From assembly GCA_001600455.1 (NCBI GenBank), contig BCKC01000012.1:744001-808000 (forward strand): a DNA stretch of 64,000 bases, in the 5' to 3' direction. The stretch is from Endocalyx cinctus (lineage: Eukaryota; Ascomycota; Sordariomycetes; Amphisphaeriales; Apiosporaceae). Position numbers and translations under genes: made by a program. Shown here piece by piece: positions 23,157-34,976 of this stretch (positions are counted from its first letter, which is position 1; every line of letters starts with the position of its first letter). Under the pieces are notes generated by a model. The model was not told the origin of the DNA. It searched no databases and was given only the letters and a program-made list of their open reading frames with translations.

Positions 23157-23980
23157 TGAGTTAATAGGGAAATGTACAGGTTGGCTTGTTCCTCATCAAG
23201 ATTTGAGGATAATACAGTGGAGATATTGTGATTTTATATAGATATGTAGATGTATGAATAGATGACGATAACCATGTTTCATTGGGTTAAGAGTTTTCTG
23301 AATTTCTCCCAAGGCTCAAGAAAATAAAGCGAGGAAGATTATATTATATACTCAACCCGGTTTTAAGAGTGGAAATGCAAATCAATGTTACGCGTTCTAT
23401 AATTTAGATTATCATCTCATCTCTCAAATGAATGATGTTAAAGAACAGCAAATGTGGTCATTAGTCCTTAATTATATGAAACAACCTATATGAATTTCTA
23501 AAAATGAATCAGACCAATAGCTATAATACGGCCTTCGGTAAAGGTTATCAATTTATCAAGTCGTTGAATCTTAATTATAGAAGTCTATATCTAACTTAAC
23601 ATTTAACAATAAGTTAAGAGGACTTAAATGGTAGTGGGATGAGGACAACGATGAGGCCGATAATTGTGGGCGATGGCATTTTGATGCATATGCAAGCGTA
23701 TAGGCAGCGGGCTCCCCTCCAATAATTGATAACCCCCCCTCCTATCGAACAGTTCGCGGGTCGAATCACTAGACGAGAAATGTATATGTATGCAGGCTAG
23801 GGTGGGTCAAGTACAAGTATCAATGTCGTACTCGGTTTTGGAGAATTCTTTGACAGTGAGGCTGACCCCGCGGACAATACATCTATACTTGATGTGTTAT
23901 CTCTAAAATCTCTACCAAATTCTTCATTTCAATAAGCCTATGCATAGATAATGTATATTTCATGAAAATCGATTGTCAAG
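23157..23980. other. Intergenic region
   Basis: 3' flank of the SDR and promoter side of the CorA-like gene. AT-rich; no gene, tRNA or clear repeat seen. Confidence 0.5.
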
Positions 23981-25923
23981 ATGGACGAATATCTATTCTC
24001 GGAACACCTCAAGGGTCTCGAGTGTATCCCCGAACCAACGAGTTATCTCGAAATTTTGAATTACTCGGTAACTATAAAATTCATCTTATCCTCTTCGCTG
24101 TATGTGCTGCCAAGTGTTTTCAGTTCTAATATCGAGGCATACGCGCAGGATCTATCGCACAACTGTTCGGAACAGCATACGTTGAGCGCCGACGATTATG
24201 AGAACTTCTTGGATCGCAAGGTTTGTTTCTTTTTATTGACCTTTTTTTTGTAGATTACAGATCTTCCTATTTATCTAACTTGCCAGTGTCTAGGGTGCAT
24301 TCTTGCCATCTAAAACAGGAACTTCTGAATTTCAAAATGGCATAAGGCTGATGTAAGTTGTCACAGGCGATGATAAGGACTATTGAAATGATTCACAAGT
24401 ATTGACATAAAGTAGAACACAGAAAGTGGTGAAAGAGGCTCGTGCTTTTTCACCCAATGTAATATCATTGCCAATGGATTCTTATAAGTCTCTTATGCGG
24501 ACCATGGAGCTGCCCTTACGAGCCATTGAGGCGACTGCTGCCGTAGGACCGTTCTTTTGGTGGACATGCGTCGGTGACAAAAGAAATCCCCATATTCGTG
24601 AGAACCTCCCACCAGGCCATTCAACCCATCGGTCGATCTTCGGCGGTTACTAACTCGCGACATCGTTCAGAACTCATGTTCCGCAAGTCGGACGTGCAAT
24701 GGAAAGGCGAGACGCGGGGCTGGGAGATGATGCTTTCGTACTCGTTCTCCACGCGCGTCACCTCCGGATACGTCAAGGGAAAGACCAACGCTAAGCTCGA
24801 CGCCGTCCTCGAGAAGCTCCAGGCGTGCGCGAGCCCGGCCGCGCACCCTCTACTCCTTCCTATCCTTATGCTCGGGGCCGAGCTGTCGCCTACGCACGAC
24901 CAGGCCCAAAGGGATAACCGCGAGAACATAAGGCGGATGGAGGGCGCCCTGAGCCAACGTTACAAGATGGACGCCGCCATCGGGTACCGCCCGGACCCGA
25001 TCATGAACATCGACGCCGTTAACCGCATGCTAACCGATTACCAGTGCGAGGCCATGCAGAAGCGCCCACAGGCCTGGCAGAACGTCGTGAATAGGATCAA
25101 GGACTCGATGGAATGCTTCTGGGAGATCTTAGAAAAACAAAAAGGCGACAGATCGGAGGAGATCGATCCTGCACTGAGGAGACTTCACGCGACTCTTCTA
25201 AGCAGGCTAGACTTTTACACGGCTAAGCTCGAGTGCCTCGAGGAATATAATCGAGTTTCTCTCGATAGGCTTAGCATACAACGAGAAGTGGTTAGTTCAT
25301 TTTATACCCCGCTTTACCCTGTCATTCCTTTTTGTCCACGTTGGATTTCTGACAATAAAGAGTATCGCCGGCTCGTAATTAGATGAATTCAATTCTCAGT
25401 CACAGAGAGTCAAGGCTTAGTCTCAGGATTGCGGCCCAACAACATCGACTCGCCGATGCTAGTAAGCGCGACAGTACTTCGATGAGGATGTTGACGTTCC
25501 TAGGATGGCTTTTTTTGCCGGGTACATTTATATCTTCGCTCTTCAGCATGTCCTTTTTCGACTTTAGCCATGGTGAGTTATTCTAACCATGCTAATTAAG
25601 CAAATATCATTTCGATTTACCGGTCCTCAAAGAGGTAATAATTAATCTCAAATGATCACTCAATAGATTTGAACGGGCCGGTTTCCCAAAGCCTGTGGGT
25701 GTATTTTGTGGTTGCGGCACCTTTTACGGCGTTGACTTTCGTCTTTCTGTCGAGGTTCGAGTATATGGCGAATCGAGAAGAGGAAGAAGACAAAGAGCAC
25801 AATCACGAAAAACCAATGCACAAACTCGAAGCCGATATCATCGAGGACCTTTCTCGGAGGTATGGCGCGAAGTTGACGTGGGAGATTAATGCCACTTTGG
25901 GAAAAAGTAATATCACCAAATAA
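23981..25923 (+). CDS. CorA-like divalent-metal transporter family protein
   Basis: Membrane protein of the fungal CorA-like Mg2+ transporter group, 515 aa. Six exons: 23981-24220, 24294-24352, 24416-24597, 24671-25290, 25383-25572, 25667-25923. A long soluble N-terminal domain contains the group's VGPFFWW block and FRKSDVQWKGETRGW, the latter completed across intron 24598-24670. Then come a helical stalk ending SKRDSTSM and two membrane helices at about 403-426 (FLPGTFISSLFSMSFF) and 440-460 (LWVYFVVAAPFTALTFVFL), followed by a charged tail. The GMN motif that follows TM1 in canonical CorA is absent, as in most members of this divergent fungal group, so metal transport is inferred. The acceptor at 25382 is the least certain junction; others in that intron hit stops. 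Confidence 0.85.
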
Positions 25924-26917
25924 AGGTGAAGGGAAAATAAATAAAGTAACAAGCTGTCAACCTTGCTTAACGCAAGGTTGGGTATGGTATAGGTTAGCTA
26001 TCATGTTACTGTTAGATTGTTAGAGCTTGTGGAGGGTATTTGAGAGCTTGGTAATCATATTATGTAAATATCTCATTGAATTAGGGCTTAAGGAACTATC
26101 TATTTCTATAAATCGAACGGGAGCTCAGCACCTTATTTATAATGCTTCCTGAGCTGGTACTACGTAGTTCAGGGGTTGGTCAATAACTCAAACCGGGTTC
26201 ATGAGCTTGATTCCACCCCGTAATGTAACGTCTCCGAAACCAGGTCCCATTCAGTCCCACTTCTCCGTCACAGTTACGATTTACGACAAGTTATAAAAAG
26301 TTCTGATATCTAAAAGGAACGGGTGTTTAGTTAATTAATTCAGGGACACTTATGGGCGAGGTAGCTACACGCCATCGTTGACCAGCTTAAAAGAACCTTT
26401 GAATTCATTTACATATTCATTAATACCATTGTAGTGATCTCATATGATTAATATCAAATAATTCGATTGTGTTTTCAAGGCTATCTATCTAAAGATGTGA
26501 TGATTATATATTATTCTCTTCGTGAAGCCACTGTGGGCACCAGGTTTGGCCTCGATAAGATGGTTTTATTCCTTACTCTGCTGGTTAATAATCCTTAGTA
26601 TTGCCCACTCATGTGGGTATTTCTTTAATAACTAGACAAAATTTCAAGATGAAGGACTTAGAGCAGCCTTTAACAGCATGATAAAATATCAACTTAATAA
26701 TTAAGATGGTCAAAAATAGTTTTACTAAAGAACGTCTTTCCGATTTCCATTCGGGACGAAATAGCTACCGGGGGTTATAACATGTATTTACCTATGTCTA
26801 AAAACGAACTTCTGTTATGACCTGATAGATTATAACGGCTTATATAGTCTCCACTCAATATTTTGGTGCTACAAGTTTAACCAGTCAGGCAGCCGATAGC
26901 ATCATTTAAGATGCCCC
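25924..26917. other. Convergent intergenic region with 9-bp stem hairpin
   Basis: 3' flanks of two convergent genes. At 25958-25980 CAACCTTGC and GCAAGGTTG form a perfect 9-bp stem with a 5-nt loop, 35 nt after the CorA-like stop; it could lie in the 3' UTR. The rest is AT-rich with no gene. Confidence 0.5.
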
Positions 26918-29900
26918 TCAAGAATTCCGTCTGGCAGCCTTTGATGATTCATCGAAGTAAACCTTCTCTTCAAAGTCAAGGAAGCCGTGGAAAATCACCA
27001 CTCGATCCTGGTGGGCAAAAACAAGACTGCTCTTTGAAATAAGACATATGGATAGCTCGGCTGCCGTCTGCCATGTCAGGGGAATGAAAAAGTGTCGTGT
27101 GTAGAATTTTGTGCTTGCAATTGACTTGGTGCTAATGGAGCAAACCCATCCATTCATATCTAAGAAGAACAAGGATGATTTTATAAGACCGAGGACAAAT
27201 TTTACTTCCGCCGACAGTTTTCTCCGAGCAGTCGTAATTTGTATTTCTTTCGTTTTATTGTTTACTTTTGAACTGTCCAGGGTCGTGAATTCCGCGTACT
27301 GATCACCCTTCCACGAGACTCTTATAATGAAGTTCTGCGTTTGTCGAGATTGCCAGACTATAGATTGTGCAATACTTTGGGTGCTGATTTCTGTTGGTAT
27401 TAAGTTCGTCATCGTCACATCCGTCACTTCTTCCGCCAGCGTTGACCAGCTAAGGGTATGTAGAGCGTTATTCTCCGCACGAATTAATTGATCCGGAATA
27501 AGAGGATGTTCAAACCAACTCGAAGTTGAGGCGGGTGATTTCATACTAGAAAGCAATTTCTTGCTGGTAACATCCCACAGTTCGACCTCATCTGCGAGTA
27601 CAAATAATAATTTCGTGGCGTCGGGAGATAATAAAATCTGCTGTATGGCTACGCCGCGGCGATGATCAAACACTCGCTCCCCAATATCCCATTCGGTGTT
27701 AGATTGAGCTGGATTTGGGCGGGAAATTCGAGACAACATGCAATGACTTGCATAATTGACCGATGCTAAAATGTGGTGTTCAGAGTCCCATTGAAGATGC
27801 CGAATTCCCACCATTCTCGCGTGGATTTGAAATTTACCGACTTCATTGCCGGAGCTAAGTTCATGTATACTGATTGAGCCATTATGATGTCCGCAAAACA
27901 CAGCGTCTACGGTCGGTGCAGGCTCTACAACGGTGATGGTATTTTCTGTTCTGAATAATCTCGTGGAGGCCGTAGCTGGCGTTGGCGGAATAATTTCCTC
28001 GCTCTGAGGCTCGCTCGAGGCGTCGTCAGCCCCCTCTCGCCGAATGAGAGCAGGCGGCTCCCAAACGTTGCAGCATGTATCTCGGATATCGAATAAACGA
28101 AGAGAATTCGCGGAAAATAGAAGTTGTCGTACGGGATCTTGTATCGCATCGATGCGATAGATAAGACGCAGCGTCTCGAACAAGAAGATATGTACGACGC
28201 CGACACCATCCCCCGTCGCGAGCGTTCGGCCGTCTGGCGATGCTGCCAAGACGTCAACCAGAATCTTGTAGCTTGACTGTTGCTCCAATGACCAGGGGTT
28301 GAAAGTGATGATGTCGCCATCTTTATATGCCGCGGCCATCAAGTCTATCTCCGGAACGGGATTGATTACTATATCGTTCACCGAAGGTGGGTTGTATACG
28401 TTCTCGCACCCTTCCTTTTCAAATAGGCCTATTGTATCGCCCCTGTCGAGATCCCATAGAGTGATGTGAGAGTTCCGATACGCAGTCGCAGCAATTTTCT
28501 GTGAAGTAGATAGTCGTACAAGTTCGGGTGGAGTGCCACGATTTACTGCGGCCTCACCATCTGAATCGGAGTCTGATGTATGATACAGTGCGATATCGTC
28601 AAGCCTGTTGCCGTTTTTTGTATCGAACACGGCAAAGGTCCCGTTTTCCAATGCAATCAATAGTTCAGTGTCGTCGGAGCTGAAACCTGAGGTCAGGGGC
28701 GTGTCGTCTAACTCGCTGGACCATAACCGGGTAAAGTAACGAGTACTCCACAAGGTCACTTGGGAGGGGCTGCAGCAGGCTAAAACTGGAGAAAGCGTCC
28801 CAAAATTCAACATAAGGACAGATTCACTATGGGTCAGTCTGGCTACCGTTTCGAAGGTGATATTGTTATAAAGAATTGTTGTCCCATCGTCAAGCCCGAC
28901 CGCAGTAAGGTGAATACCACAACCCACAGAATACACGTCAGATGAATAAAGAAAGCATGTTATCCTATCATCCCATTCCTTTTCAGATGAACCAAGGAGT
29001 CTGAGTTGTCGAGACGGCTTGAAAAATAGTTCATGTATCATAGAATTTGGTGGGCACAGCGGCGGAATCAAGAAGTGAATTGAAGAGGGCGAGTTTAGTA
29101 AATTTGGTCCATAGGCAGCAATAACGTGAGCAAGATCATCGATCCAACATCGAACTCGCTGAGATGCTTTCCCCAATGGAGACCGATACTTCTCTCTGCG
29201 TGCAAGATACGCGCCTATGTTCTGGACTGTCTTGGTCAAGGTAGAAAGGCTCCCGGATGAAGCTACAATCTCGATCCACGTCGTGGAATTTGTTTCAATG
29301 AACTTATCAAGTAGAACAAGTGGTCCGTCTAAGGATGAAGAGCAGTGCGCTAGGTGGTACGAAAAGTGGTTGCATGCGTACAGAGCGAAAGGTATTACCG
29401 GTCGTCTAGTAGCCGAGACTCTTCTAGATCGAGGAGGTGCAAAATCTTTACCGAGGAGACATTCAAGGCATACTTCCGCCAGTCTCGAGTGGGCAAACGA
29501 ACGATCCATGCCTATTTCGGCTTTCTCGTGAGTGAGAAACGCAGTGACAGTCTGATGTATAACCTGTAACTTGCCATCTTTATCAACTGTGATTAAATTT
29601 CCGCAAAGGTGTGCGAGCTTATCGTCAGGCGCTGTAAGTGTTTTTTTTATGTCAAGCCGAATAGCTTCCCGCACCTCGATCGTACTCAAGCTTCTTGAAG
29701 CGCACACCACCCACTTCAACATACACTGAGCAAGCTCTGCATGCTGAGATTCCATCACAGTCTTGCTGATTCTTCTATAGACGTCGTTCATCTCAGATGG
29801 TACTTGTTTAAGAACAGCCTCCATATCTTCTAAACTGTATATTTCGTCCAGACGACTCATGATCAATGAAGCCCAGAGAAATATGCCGTTGGACTTTTTC

Positions 29901-32079
29901 AGAACTTCGGCCACAAGTTGCCTACTTGACTCACTACTTTTTGCGTATGCGTATTTAGATTCAATGAAAGAAGAAATATCTGCGAAAGAGTCCGAGGTTC
30001 CGGTTCTTAACTCGATGATTGGGATGCCTTCACGCTGGAGGATGTTGACAATTTGACCACCTGGTCGACTTGTCAGGAATACTTTCAATGGCAACTCCGC
30101 AGGAAGTTTCGACAATAGCTGTAACAAATTAGTCGATGTCTTCTTAGAGCATTCATCTAACGCATCGATGACCCAGAACTGAGGCTGCGCGAACTCGGTT
30201 TGAAAAATATGATTTCTGAATATCATGTTCCATATTATGTTGTGGTCATCCTTGTCGATGGAACCGTGATTTTCGATCGCACCGAGAAGTTTGCGGCGAA
30301 GCTGAAGATTGGAACCAGCCATCTGGTATGCGAGGGATCTGAATAAATCTGAGAATCCTGATACCTCTTTGTCGTGAGAGTTGAAAAAGTAAAAGCTGCA
30401 GTCAAAGTTACACGCTTTAAGATACTTCACAACGTGACCCGACGCGACGGATTTTCCGGAACCAGGCGGGCCATTTAGCCAACAGAACCTGGTGGTAATA
30501 TGATTTCTGGTACTCGGTGCATTTGATATGTAATTTGACGACATATCGAGCCATTCGTGGAACTTGTCGCTTTGTGTAAGCCATTCGCAAGATCCTTCAT
30601 GTTGTTTCTCCGTCAGCGTAATGAGGCCTGAATAGGGTTGATGTTCAATCGCAAGGAAATCACCAATGGTTTTCATGGTGGCTTTATAATCGTCGTGCCT
30701 CTGGGTAATATCTATCGAAACTTAATGTCAATGGTAGCCACGATTTACGGTCTAACCCGACGTACAATTTTTCTCGATATTGTTTACTGAGCTCACGAGA
30801 CATCTATATAATATAAGGTAGTTCGGATCGTTGGGACTTTCGAACTTGCATATATGTCGGTGATCTGCGTCTAAGTACTGAACATGCTCGGCGGGGAGTC
30901 CTGGGAAGTATTTACTTAAATCAGTCACTTGACAACACGATATTGCGAGTTTACATACCCATGATTGCAGAGTCTTTCTCAACAATCGAGACTGATGTAG
31001 GTCCCGTAATTGTCCGCGAAGCCTCAAAAAAAGACCAGATGTTGAGGTTCTCGCACACGTGCCGAAATTCGTCGTTAATAGCCTGTATCATTATTAGCTA
31101 CAATCTTGAACCATTTGGCATAGTGATTATTCTTCCAACCTGTAGAGTCCCAGACCCAGGCATCAGCTCGTTTACGTACGCCTTTGGGCCATGTGATATT
31201 GATGCTGCGAGGAAACGGGTGATGAACTGTGCTGAATCGGCTCCACGATGTGGGGTAGCAAGGAAATAGATGGAGTGAAATCTATCTGCGATGTCCTTAT
31301 ATAGTCTATCTCTCGTTGCCAATAGATATGCCTAGGAGTTATTCGATCAATGTGCGATAGCTAAGCGGAAACGATTGATTGATATCTATCTTACCTTTTT
31401 TGCTACCAGTCCACCCATACTGTGCGCAACTACGATAATAGGTGTCTTAGGTTGTTAACATGACGATTTTGTATGAATATGAAAGAAAATTACTTACATT
31501 TTCGGGGTTACGAAGGCTAGGAGAGTTGTGCATATCTGCCAATAATGCTTGCCCAAAATCGTGGATAGTAAGGCTGCTCTGTTGCTGCTTCGACCAGGTC
31601 GAGTTGTATCCGTAGCTATGTATGCGAACATTTTTGAAGCCCGGCTCGGTCGGAAGCCACTCCTTTGGCCAGAAGTGTGTCCTATCATTGGAATAGCTCC
31701 AGGTCTTCCTTGACCCGCCACCTAGACCGTGAACCTGGAGAAAAATATTAGACCTTGCAAAGCGTGTTGTCTAATCGTCCTAGACATACAAATATGAGAT
31801 CTACAAGTGGCTCTGACGGCTCATGAAGAGTATTGAGCCCTAATGAGCCCTTTAGATCTTCCGAGGTCTCTAAGTTTGACTTGGCTATGGAAAGTGTCCT
31901 GAACCGTCGAAGCCGGGTAGAAATAAGGTCGATTGACGATACCCGTGTTTTTTGCGAGTTTTCGGTCGGAGACTCAAGTGACCAGCGCTTTTGATTAACA
32001 ATGTCAGTAGACAAAAATCAATGAATCAGATCGCCAAGGAGTTTATTTGGGTAATCCAACGTACGTTTTCGCTTTCCAT
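26918..32079 (-). CDS. STAND protein: SesB-like alpha/beta hydrolase - NACHT - WD40
   Basis: Fungal NLR-like signal-transducing ATPase, 1581 aa. Eight exons: 32065-32079, 31790-31987, 31498-31734, 31395-31445, 31140-31331, 30959-31082, 30766-30900, 26918-30711; all seven junctions close the frame. Residues about 65-315: SesB-like lipase/esterase domain with VHGLGGG (72-78), nucleophile Ser159 in AHSMGG, FLATPHRG and DADHRHICKF supplying the catalytic His region. Residues about 395-560: NACHT NTPase with Walker A GPPGSGKS (398-405) and Walker B WVIDALDEC (497-505). Residues about 850-1500: degenerate WD40 beta-propeller repeats (for example ITLWDLDRG). In this family the propeller is thought to sense, NACHT to oligomerise and the N-terminal domain to execute non-self or incompatibility responses. 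The five-codon first exon is the weakest part of the model, but no other ATG fits. Confidence 0.92.
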
Positions 32080-32616
32080 TTTTTGACTGTTCTGATTACA
32101 TATTGTATCAAGGTAAGTGATACTTTGAAGAAAGAAAAAAAGATACTAAAAGCAACATCAAAAACACCACCACAGTTGTCAGCAGAGACAAAGAATTTGT
32201 CAACACCCTCAGGTTGCATTGAAGAATGGAACTGTCATGCACAAATGATTGCAAAGTGTAAAGATATTTATTGATTGGGAGGATCTTCAGCCACCCAAAC
32301 AATGGACCGCCCGAAGTAGTCTTTTCATCCTACCATACCCTTGAATTTTGAAAGGGCGATGATGCTTGAGAAGCAGGCTGAATCCTTACACGTAGTGTAT
32401 ACTATATGCAACAGACCGAACAGGTTACAATTGACAGGGGGGATCTAAAGAATTGCTGAGGGGGAGGGGGTGGGGGCGGGGTCAACGGCGGTAAGTTGAA
32501 CCCGGGTTCAAATTTTACTCCACTTAAAACGTACGCTAACTTTAGTGGTTATTTACAGTGCTTATACTACTATAAAATATACTACAAATCTACCACTGAA
32601 CTGAGACTCAGCGTTA

Positions 32617-32694
32617 GTTCAGCATTAGTCCGGCGGCGAGGACACGGTTAATGATGTTCAGCATTAGTCCGGCGGCGAGGACACGGTTAATGAT
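32617..32694 (+). repeat. Perfect tandem duplication, 39 bp x 2
   Basis: Bases 32617-32655 are repeated exactly at 32656-32694 (unit contains TCCGGCGGCGAGGACACGG). It lies inside the pogo-like element. Confidence 0.9.
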
Positions 32695-32724
32695 TAGGGT
32701 TGGTTGCACGGGTTAGGGTTAGGG
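32694..32724 (+). repeat. Interstitial telomere-like TTAGGG motifs
   Basis: TTAGGG occurs at 32694-32699, 32713-32718 and 32719-32724. This is the standard filamentous-fungal telomere unit, but with only three copies it is an interstitial trace, not a telomere. Confidence 0.7.
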
Positions 32725-32901
32725 TCAATCCTGGGAGTTTGGGGGGTGGTGCAAGCCTCTCATTAGTATATACGATATTATTTTCGCGGTGTGTGTTGCG
32801 TCATGATATTTTTTGTTTTCAACTTACCGCCGTTGATCCCCCCCCCCCCCCCCCCCCCCCTTCCCCCCTAAATGGTTGGTAATGCAAGCATTGTCATCAC
32901 G

Positions 32902-33031
32902 NNNNNNNNNNNNNNNNNNNNNNNNNNNNNNNNNNNNNNNNNNNNNNNNNNNNNNNNNNNNNNNNNNNNNNNNNNNNNNNNNNNNNNNNNNNNNNNNNNN
33001 NNNNNNNNNNNNNNNNNNNNNNNNNNNNNNN
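32902..33031. other. Assembly gap (130 N) next to a poly-C tract
   Basis: Bases 32902-33031 are N. A run of more than 25 C with few interruptions ends about 30 bp before it, so the gap probably marks a homopolymer-related assembly failure inside the repeat element. Confidence 0.98.
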
Positions 33032-33379
33032 CCCCCTGCCCTCTTCCCCCTCAGCAGCTTTTTAAAACCCCCCTGTCAACTGTAAGCTTAATACATGGAG
33101 GTAGCCTGCCTGCATCGAATTAGGCAGCCGGGCAGCCAGGCAGCGTGACAACGGCCGGCGAGCGAAGAGGGTCTTAACATAATCTCGCAGATTATTACCA
33201 AAATCGTTTCTGTATCGGAGGCTGTTGGTGCAGCTGTTATGCGTGAACCATTTTCGTCACAGCCTGTCCTGGTATTGGGGGTACTTATGTCCATGCTATT
33301 CCACTTACCGAATCACCCAACGATGAATGATTGTTTTCGTTTATTCTGGATTGAAATTTGGAGTATTCTATTGACAACA

Positions 33380-34843
33380 ATGGCGCAATCAGGTTCCGAT
33401 CAAGTGGATTCCTTGGGAACACGAGTAGATTTGGATGAAAATGTATACGCAAGTAAGTATAGATAAGATAATACTTTCATCGGATAATTGAGAAACAGTC
33501 TGCTGACGTGATACAGAGCTTCCGTCGGGATGTACAGTCCTTTCAGTCACACCGTCAGGCTACAGCAAATGGGTCGGTACCGTTAAGATCGAGGTCAAGC
33601 TTTCAGATGGAAGTATTCAGCATTTCTTCAAAAAGGTTTCTATCAATCCCTACCAAGGCTTAGTCCTCATTAGAAGAACATGGTGATTGACATAGAAGTT
33701 CAGGGTGCATTTAACAGTATCGGATATCGAATGATGGAAGGGGCGTTCGAAGCGGAAAAAGCACTATATAGTTTTGCCTCTGAGTATGTCCCACGACCCA
33801 TTGCATATGGTACATACAGTTCGAAACCCGACACACACTTCTATTTATGCGAGTTTGTCAAGATGAACGATAAGGTACCAAGTGCACGAAAATGGGCCAA
33901 AGCAGTATCGTCGTTACATAGTCGTAGTATGGGAAATTCCCCTACAGGCATGTTTGGCTTTCCAATGACCACTCACCTCGCCAATGTCCCAGTCGACAAT
34001 ACCTGGAACTCCTCTTGGGAAGCCTTCTGGGCTCAGCAGATGAAGTCTCTACTTGACCAAGAGACTAAAATCCGTGGGGTTGATGAAGACTTTGAAAAAC
34101 TGAAGGCATCATTTTTCGATATTGTCATACCTCGATATCTCAGACCACTTGAATCGGAAGGGCGATCCATCTCGCCCTGTCTAATTCACTCGGACTTGTG
34201 GCCGGGAAACATTAAACCAAAATCAGGCTCCACTGAATTATGCTTCTTTGACTCTTGTGCATACTGGGGCCACAACGAGGGTAGGCTTTGATATCTACTA
34301 ATAACACTGAAACTGTCAAGTGAAGAGCTGAGTGTGAGCTCACCAGGGCTCGCCAGGTAGAAAGATAGTGATAGAATCTGGGCACACCCCCAAAGGGGGC
34401 GTTCTGTGGGAAGGAGAGCCTTCGGCTGTCCTTATATACACTTTAGGAGCTCGTTAGGTGCCTGGGCACCTAACGAGCCCCACCTACTTGTGACTATAAC
34501 TTCTTACCTCACTTATCAGAGACTAACATTATAATTGTACAGCTGATCTAGGTATCTGTCGGAATCCTCGATACCGCCTAGGGCCGTCATACATAGAAGA
34601 GTACCAAAAGTACATTCCTGTATCAGAGCCCCAAGAAGACTTCGACGGCCGAAACACAGTTTATGCGTTGAAATACCATGCTCTCCTCTCCGTAATGTAT
34701 GCTGAAGAGCCTAAGTGGCGACAGACGTAAGTTTTACCTCACTGTATTATACAAGATGATGTATTTCGACGCTGACTAGGTACAGGGTCAAGGATGAAAT
34801 GCGTGAAGTGGTTGAAAGAGTGACAGGTGTAGCTCATCTATAA
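33380..34843 (+). CDS. Fructosamine/ketosamine-3-kinase-like protein
   Basis: Probable cytosolic ATP-dependent kinase of the fructosamine-kinase (protein-deglycation) family, 336 aa, normal length. Exons 33380-33452, 33517-33635, 33704-34280, 34543-34726, 34786-34843. After an N-terminal lobe (IEVKLSDGSIQHFFKK) come the family block EYVPRPIAYGTY, the catalytic loop HSDLWPGN (His226, Asp228; most members read HGDLWxGN) and a metal-binding-loop equivalent, FDSCAYWGHNEADLG. The C-terminal block PQEDFDGRN matches the family's E-D-x-x-x-R-N. The acceptor at 33703 is chosen over a nearer AG that would give a 38-bp intron. Intron 34281-34542 is 262 bp, several times longer than any other in the window, and holds a hairpin that looks like an insertion. 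Confidence 0.87.
34449..34478. repeat. Perfect 14-bp stem hairpin inside the 262-bp intron
   Basis: GCTCGTTAGGTGCC (34449-34462) is followed by TG and its exact complement to 34478. Together with the unusual length of the host intron it suggests a short inserted element. Confidence 0.85.
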
Positions 34844-34976
34844 CTAGTTGTATAGTTAGGACGTATATCAATAATTATAAATTTCATACCAGATTTCAGA
34901 TGACGGGAATTTCCGTTTTGTCCCATCTTACATTTAATTTCATTATACCCATACTTGTTTACTTTCCTAAACTATT

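Larger units (their letters stand above)
32428..33082. mobile_element. Pogo/Tc1-mariner-like non-autonomous element with TA duplication
   Basis: Left end CAATTGACAGGGGGG at 32428 and, inverted, CAGTTGACAGGGGGG ending at 33082 (14 of 15 bases match), each flanked by TA (32426-32427 and 33083-33084), as expected for Tc1/mariner/pogo target duplication. Similarity continues inward (TGCTGAGGGGGA on both ends). A second inverted pair, GTCAACGGCGGTAAGTTGAA at 32481-32500 and its complement at 32818-32837, differs at one base. No transposase frame is present. The interior holds a tandem repeat, TTAGGG motifs, a poly-C tract and an assembly gap, so the true length may differ. Confidence 0.7.

Noticed and set aside
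32500..32520. Sequence CCCGGGTTCAA resembling a tRNA/SINE B box
   Set aside because: No A box, acceptor stem or terminator around it; no tRNA gene was found anywhere in the window.
32694..32724. TTAGGG motifs as a sign of a nearby chromosome end
   Set aside because: Only three motifs, inside an element flanked by genes on both sides; not a telomere.
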